A DNA stretch of 64,000 bases from Mycobacterium marinum. GTDB taxonomy: Bacteria; Actinomycetota; Actinomycetes; Mycobacteriales; Mycobacteriaceae. A program made the translations under genes and the position numbers. A model generated the notes under the pieces. It had not been told where the DNA came from. It searched no databases and was given only the letters and a program-made list of their open reading frames with translations. The stretch covers positions 2,108,001 through 2,172,000 of the forward strand of contig NZ_CP024190.1 of assembly GCF_003391395.1 (NCBI RefSeq), in the 5' to 3' direction. This document shows positions 60,939-64,000 of the stretch, piece after piece; position 1 is the first letter of the stretch; each line of letters starts with the position of its first letter.

Positions 60939-61474
60939 ATCGATGGCCCTCCGGGCAGCAGCGCGACCTGGTAGGACGCGGTGCAGGATGCGGCGATCGA
61001 GGCGAGCAGCCCGGCACGGTAGCCCTCCGTCGTGGTGACCAGGCGATTGGCGTCCTCGGCGGACTGGCGCAGTGAGTCGACCACGTCGGACAGGGGCGGG
61101 GGCGGCGGTGGCGGCGCCGGCGGCTCGGTGGCGCTGGGGCTGGGACTCGAGCTGCTCGTTTCGCTGGTCGCCGATACCAGCTTGCCGGCGGCGCGGGCGA
61201 TCTCGGTGGCCAGCGCGCGCGCATGGGCGGCCCGTTGGTTGGCGACCACGGTCAGGGCGGCGGCGATCTGTGGTGGATTGCCGATCGCCCCGGCGGCGGC
61301 CGAGGCCAGCGCACTGTCATGGCGGGCCTGCTCCAAAGGCGCCAGCAGCTCTTCGACGGCTGGCGGCTTGGGCGGGGACTCGCCGCAGGCGGAAACGACC
61401 ACCCCGAGTGCAGCGAGAGCGGCACCGCCGGCGAGCACACCCCGCCTGTTGAGGACGGTTACTGCTCGGGACAC
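60935..61474 (-). CDS. Putative Tat-exported lipoprotein (Rv2843-like)
   Basis: 179 aa. A twin-arginine-like start (NRRGVLAGGAALAALGVVV) ends in a lipobox VSAC with Cys30. A helix-rich middle (RHDSALASAAAGAIGNPPQIAAALTVVANQRAAHA) precedes a proline- and serine-rich stretch (SSSSPSPSATEPPAPP) and a C-terminal helix with TTEGYRAGLLASIAASCTASYQ. It probably sits on the outer face of the membrane. It is cotranscribed with the DUF4439 gene (4-base overlap). No function is known. Confidence 0.82.
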   Translation of the reverse strand: MSRAVTVLNRRGVLAGGAALAALGVVVSACGESPPKPPAVEELLAPLEQARHDSALASAAAGAIGNPPQIAAALTVVANQRAAHARALATEIARAAGKLVSATSETSSSSPSPSATEPPAPPPPPPPLSDVVDSLRQSAEDANRLVTTTEGYRAGLLASIAASCTASYQVALLPGGPSI

Positions 61475-61689
61475 AGCAACATCCTGCCATTGAGATCAAG
61501 CGGGGCTCGATCAGGGACGATTAGCTTCCGAGCTTGACGGCGGGATCGGCGCGCCGACGCGGATTCCTGGCGTATCGTTGGTAGCTGGTTCCGGTGAATC
61601 GTCGGCTTTTTGGTGCCGGTGGGACGCTGGTACCGCCCTGGCGGCGCCATCCGCCAGATGACCGGACAACTCAAGATGAGGAGCTCGCC

Positions 61690-62223
61690 GTGACCACCGG
61701 GCTACCTTCGCAGACGCAGGTGATCGAGCTACTCGGTGGAGAGTTCGCGCGCGCCGGCTACGAGATCGAGGATGTGGTCATCGACCACCGCGCTCGTCCA
61801 CCGCGGATCACGATTGTCGCCGATGGTGACACCACCCTGGACCTGGACACCATCGCCGTGCTGTCGCGCTCCGCGTCGAGCTTGCTCGACAGCCTGGACA
61901 ACATCGGCGACAGTTACGTGCTTGAAGTCAGTTCGCCCGGTATCGATCGCCCGCTGACCAGCGAGAAGCATTTCCGCCGTGCTCGTGGCCGCAAGGTCGA
62001 ACTGACCCTGGCGGACGGATCGCAGCTGACTGGCCGCATCGGCGCGCTGCAAAGCGGTTCGCTGGATCTGGTGGTTCGGGCCGGGCGGGAGTGGAAAGTC
62101 CGCGAGATCCCACTTGCCGAGGTGGGGAAAGCGGTTGTGCAGGTGGAGTTTTCGCCGCCGAATCCAGCTGAACTGGAACTCGCGACTACAGGTAGGGCCG
62201 CTGGGACGGAGGTCGAGGCATGA
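61690..62223 (+). CDS. rimP: Ribosome maturation factor RimP
   Basis: 177 aa from GTG 61690 (TTGLPSQTQVIELLGGEF), preceded by GAGGAG; the open frame runs back to 61594 but without conservation. The RimP/YhbC N-terminal domain (GYEIEDVVIDHRARPPRITIVADGD, LEVSSPGIDRPLTSEKHFRRARGR) and the SH3-like C-terminal domain (LADGSQLTGRIG, REIPLAEVGKAVVQVEF) are clear. Needed for 30S assembly. Overlaps nusA (ATGA). Confidence 0.94.
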   Translation: MTTGLPSQTQVIELLGGEFARAGYEIEDVVIDHRARPPRITIVADGDTTLDLDTIAVLSRSASSLLDSLDNIGDSYVLEVSSPGIDRPLTSEKHFRRARGRKVELTLADGSQLTGRIGALQSGSLDLVVRAGREWKVREIPLAEVGKAVVQVEFSPPNPAELELATTGRAAGTEVEA

Positions 62224-63263
62224 ACATCGACATGGCGGCACTGCATGCGATCGAGGTCGATCGGGGCATCTCGGTCAATGAGCTGCTCGAGACGATCAAA
62301 TCGGCGCTGCTGACCGCCTATAGACACACCCAAGGCCATCAGACCGACGCGCGCATCGAGATCGACCGCAAGACCGGCGTCGTGCGCGTGATGGCCCGCG
62401 AGACCGATGACGACGGCAATGTGATCAGCGAATGGGATGACACGCCCGAGGGTTTTGGCCGCATCGCTGCGACAACCGCACGCCAAGTCATGTTGCAGCG
62501 GTTCCGGGACGCGGAAAATGAGCGCACTTACGGGGAGTTCTCTACCCGCGAGGGCGAGATCGTCGCGGGTGTGATCCAGCGCGATAGCCGAGCCAACGCT
62601 CGTGGGCTGGTCGTGGTTCGGATGGGAAGCGAGACCAAGGCCTCCGAGGGCGTGATTCCCTCTGCCGAACAGGTTCCTGGCGAGAGCTACGAGCATGGCA
62701 ATCGGCTGCGCTGCTACGTCGTGGGCGTTAGCCGCGGTTCTCGGGAGCCGCTGATCACGCTGTCTCGTACCCACCCCAATCTGGTGCGCAAGCTGTTCTC
62801 CCTGGAAGTGCCCGAGATTGCGGATGGTTCGGTGGAGATCGTGGCGGTCGCCCGCGAGGCCGGACATCGCTCCAAGATTGCGGTTCGGTCCAACGTTCCG
62901 GGGCTGAACGCCAAGGGCGCCTGCATCGGACCGATGGGTCAACGCGTCCGCAACGTGATGAGCGAACTTTCCGGAGAAAAGATCGACATCATCGACTATG
63001 ACGAGGACCCGTCGCGGTTCGTCGCCAACGCGCTGTCCCCGGCGAAGGTGGTCTCGGTGTCGGTGATCGATGAGACCGCACGGGCGGCTCGCGTCGTGGT
63101 ACCGGACTTCCAGCTGTCCCTGGCCATCGGCAAGGAAGGCCAGAACGCGCGGTTGGCGGCCCGGCTTACCGGCTGGCGGATCGACATCCGCGGCGATTCG
63201 CCGGAGCAGTCGGCGGAGCACCCGGAACGGGGCGCCAGCCGCGGCTTGGCGCACGACCACTAG
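62220..63263 (+). CDS. nusA: Transcription termination/antitermination factor NusA
   Basis: 347 aa. N-terminal RNA-polymerase-binding domain, S1 domain (AGVIQRDSRANARGLVVVRMGS), then two KH domains (SNVPGLNAKGACIGPMGQRVRNVMSELSGEKIDIIDYDEDPSRFVANALSPAKV and AIGKEGQNARLAARLTGWRIDI). The C-terminal acidic repeats of E. coli NusA are absent, as is normal in actinobacteria. Confidence 0.96.
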   Translation: MNIDMAALHAIEVDRGISVNELLETIKSALLTAYRHTQGHQTDARIEIDRKTGVVRVMARETDDDGNVISEWDDTPEGFGRIAATTARQVMLQRFRDAENERTYGEFSTREGEIVAGVIQRDSRANARGLVVVRMGSETKASEGVIPSAEQVPGESYEHGNRLRCYVVGVSRGSREPLITLSRTHPNLVRKLFSLEVPEIADGSVEIVAVAREAGHRSKIAVRSNVPGLNAKGACIGPMGQRVRNVMSELSGEKIDIIDYDEDPSRFVANALSPAKVVSVSVIDETARAARVVVPDFQLSLAIGKEGQNARLAARLTGWRIDIRGDSPEQSAEHPERGASRGLAHDH

Positions 63264-63348
63264 GGGACATGCCCCGGTTTTGGCGCCGGCCCGGACAACG
63301 GGTCCACGGGCGGTTCGGGCAATCGGTTCGGTGACGCTAGACTGAGCC

Positions 63349-63729
63349 GTGATCCAGCGCAAGCCTTCGGCCATGGCGCACGGGCGTCCGGATATCCCCT
63401 GCGGACCGGTGCGGACGTGTGTCGGGTGCCGGAAGCGAGAGTTGGCCGTCGAACTGCTTCGAGTGGTGGCTGAGTCGACCGGGAACGGCAACTATGCCGT
63501 GATCGTTGACACAGCTAGGGGGCTGCCGGGACGGGGTGCGTGGTTGCACCCGGTGCCGCAGTGCGTACAACAAGCGATTCGGCGACGGGCTTTCACCAGA
63601 GCGCTGCGCATCACCGGGTCACCGGATATATCCGCGGTGGTCGAGCACATCGGTGGTTTGGACGTGCCCGGTCCGCCGAGCAACAGAACAGGTAGCAAAG
63701 AACATGAGCACACCGTGAAGTCCCGATGA
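63349..63729 (+). CDS. YlxR/DUF448 family protein
   Basis: 126 aa from GTG 63349. The family motif RTCVGCRKRELAVELLRVV near the N-terminus and GRGAWLHPVPQCVQQAIRRRAFTRAL in the middle match YlxR (RNA-binding, seen between nusA and infB). The start lies 85 bases after nusA. Its role is not well defined; proposals include RNA binding and transcription control. Confidence 0.92.
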   Translation: MIQRKPSAMAHGRPDIPCGPVRTCVGCRKRELAVELLRVVAESTGNGNYAVIVDTARGLPGRGAWLHPVPQCVQQAIRRRAFTRALRITGSPDISAVVEHIGGLDVPGPPSNRTGSKEHEHTVKSR

Positions 63730-63793
63730 CAATGTGTCATAGCTAAACCCCGAGGCGCGGCCCACGACTGTCGCCTCATGGACAGGAGATGTA

Positions 63794-64000
63794 GTGGCAG
63801 GTAAGGCCCGCGTACACGAGTTGGCTAAGGAACTCGGTGTAACCAGCAAAGAAGTGCTCGCCCGGCTGAGTGAACAGGGCGAATTCGTCAAGTCGGCCTC
63901 GTCGACGGTGGAAGCTCCCGTGGCCCGCAGGCTGCGTGAATCGTTCGGTGGCGGTAAGTCGGCGCCGGCGAAAGGCTCCGACACGGGTGCCGCCAAAGGT
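63794..64000 (+). CDS. infB: Translation initiation factor IF-2, 5' part
   Basis: 69 codons from GTG 63794, with AGGAG 8 bases upstream; the window ends inside the gene. The start VAGKARVHELAKELGVTSKEVLARLSEQGEF is the N-terminal IF2 helix, followed by SAPAKGSDTGAAKG, the start of the alanine- and glycine-rich linker. The GTPase part lies outside the window. Confidence 0.95.
   Translation, partial: MAGKARVHELAKELGVTSKEVLARLSEQGEFVKSASSTVEAPVARRLRESFGGGKSAPAKGSDTGAAKG

Overview
The window is chromosomal DNA of a slow-growing, non-tuberculous Mycobacterium. It is GC-rich, carries PPE and PE_PGRS genes, encodes mycothiol metabolism (mycothione reductase), and its two flanks follow the gene order of the M. 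tuberculosis Rv2839c-Rv2867c region read in the opposite direction (locus names are from memory, not a search). A relative of M. kansasii, M. marinum or M. gordonae is plausible, but the species cannot be fixed from this sequence.

Left flank (1-5.9 kb): end of a GNAT acetyltransferase, a penicillin-binding lipoprotein, a DUF1707 protein, methionine aminopeptidase mapB, a small hydrolase-like protein and a class I glutamine amidotransferase. The glutamine synthetase-like and aldehyde dehydrogenase genes that flank this amidotransferase in M. tuberculosis are absent here. From 5.9 to 17.3 kb lies a PE/PPE block: three PPE-SVP-type genes, two of them trailed by paralogous small membrane proteins, a possible PE remnant, and two tandem PE_PGRS genes of nearly equal length with the same two-module layout.

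Centre (17.5-37.8 kb): a GNAT/BioF2-like gene and a phosphodiesterase-like gene, then about 17 kb of minus-strand genes for an oxygen-tolerant, high-affinity uptake [NiFe]-hydrogenase. By its motifs this is the actinobacterial group 1h type. The order of transcription is nickel permease nicT, hypA, hypB, hhyS, hhyL, a NifU/iron-sulfur protein, two DUF proteins, a 452-aa unknown, a 39-aa membrane peptide, maturation protease, hypC2, hypF, a SIS-HypC fusion, a SIS protein, hypE, hypC, hypD and a DUF6390 protein. A Fur-family regulator faces nicT. Perfect TGCAA-N5-TTGCA dyads, matching the Nur (nickel regulator) box described in Streptomyces, occur between nur and nicT, between hypB and hhyS, and beside the PE/PPE block. 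Together this suggests one nickel-responsive unit for uptake, cofactor assembly and hydrogen oxidation. M. tuberculosis keeps nicT next to mtr but lacks the rest.

39-49.5 kb: mtr, then an accessory lipid locus. It has a FAAL-ACP-thioesterase protein converging on an MmpL transporter with no MmpS. Next come 1.1 kb of non-coding DNA with short dyad repeats, a DHA2-type MFS transporter and an alpha/beta hydrolase.

Right flank (49.6-64 kb): mqo, GNAT, a magnesium-chelatase-like protein, cobO and cobB, a 58-bp tandem repeat, then cysG, efpA, proS, two minus-strand cell-envelope or unknown genes, and the rimP-nusA-ylxR-infB operon, cut by the window edge inside infB.
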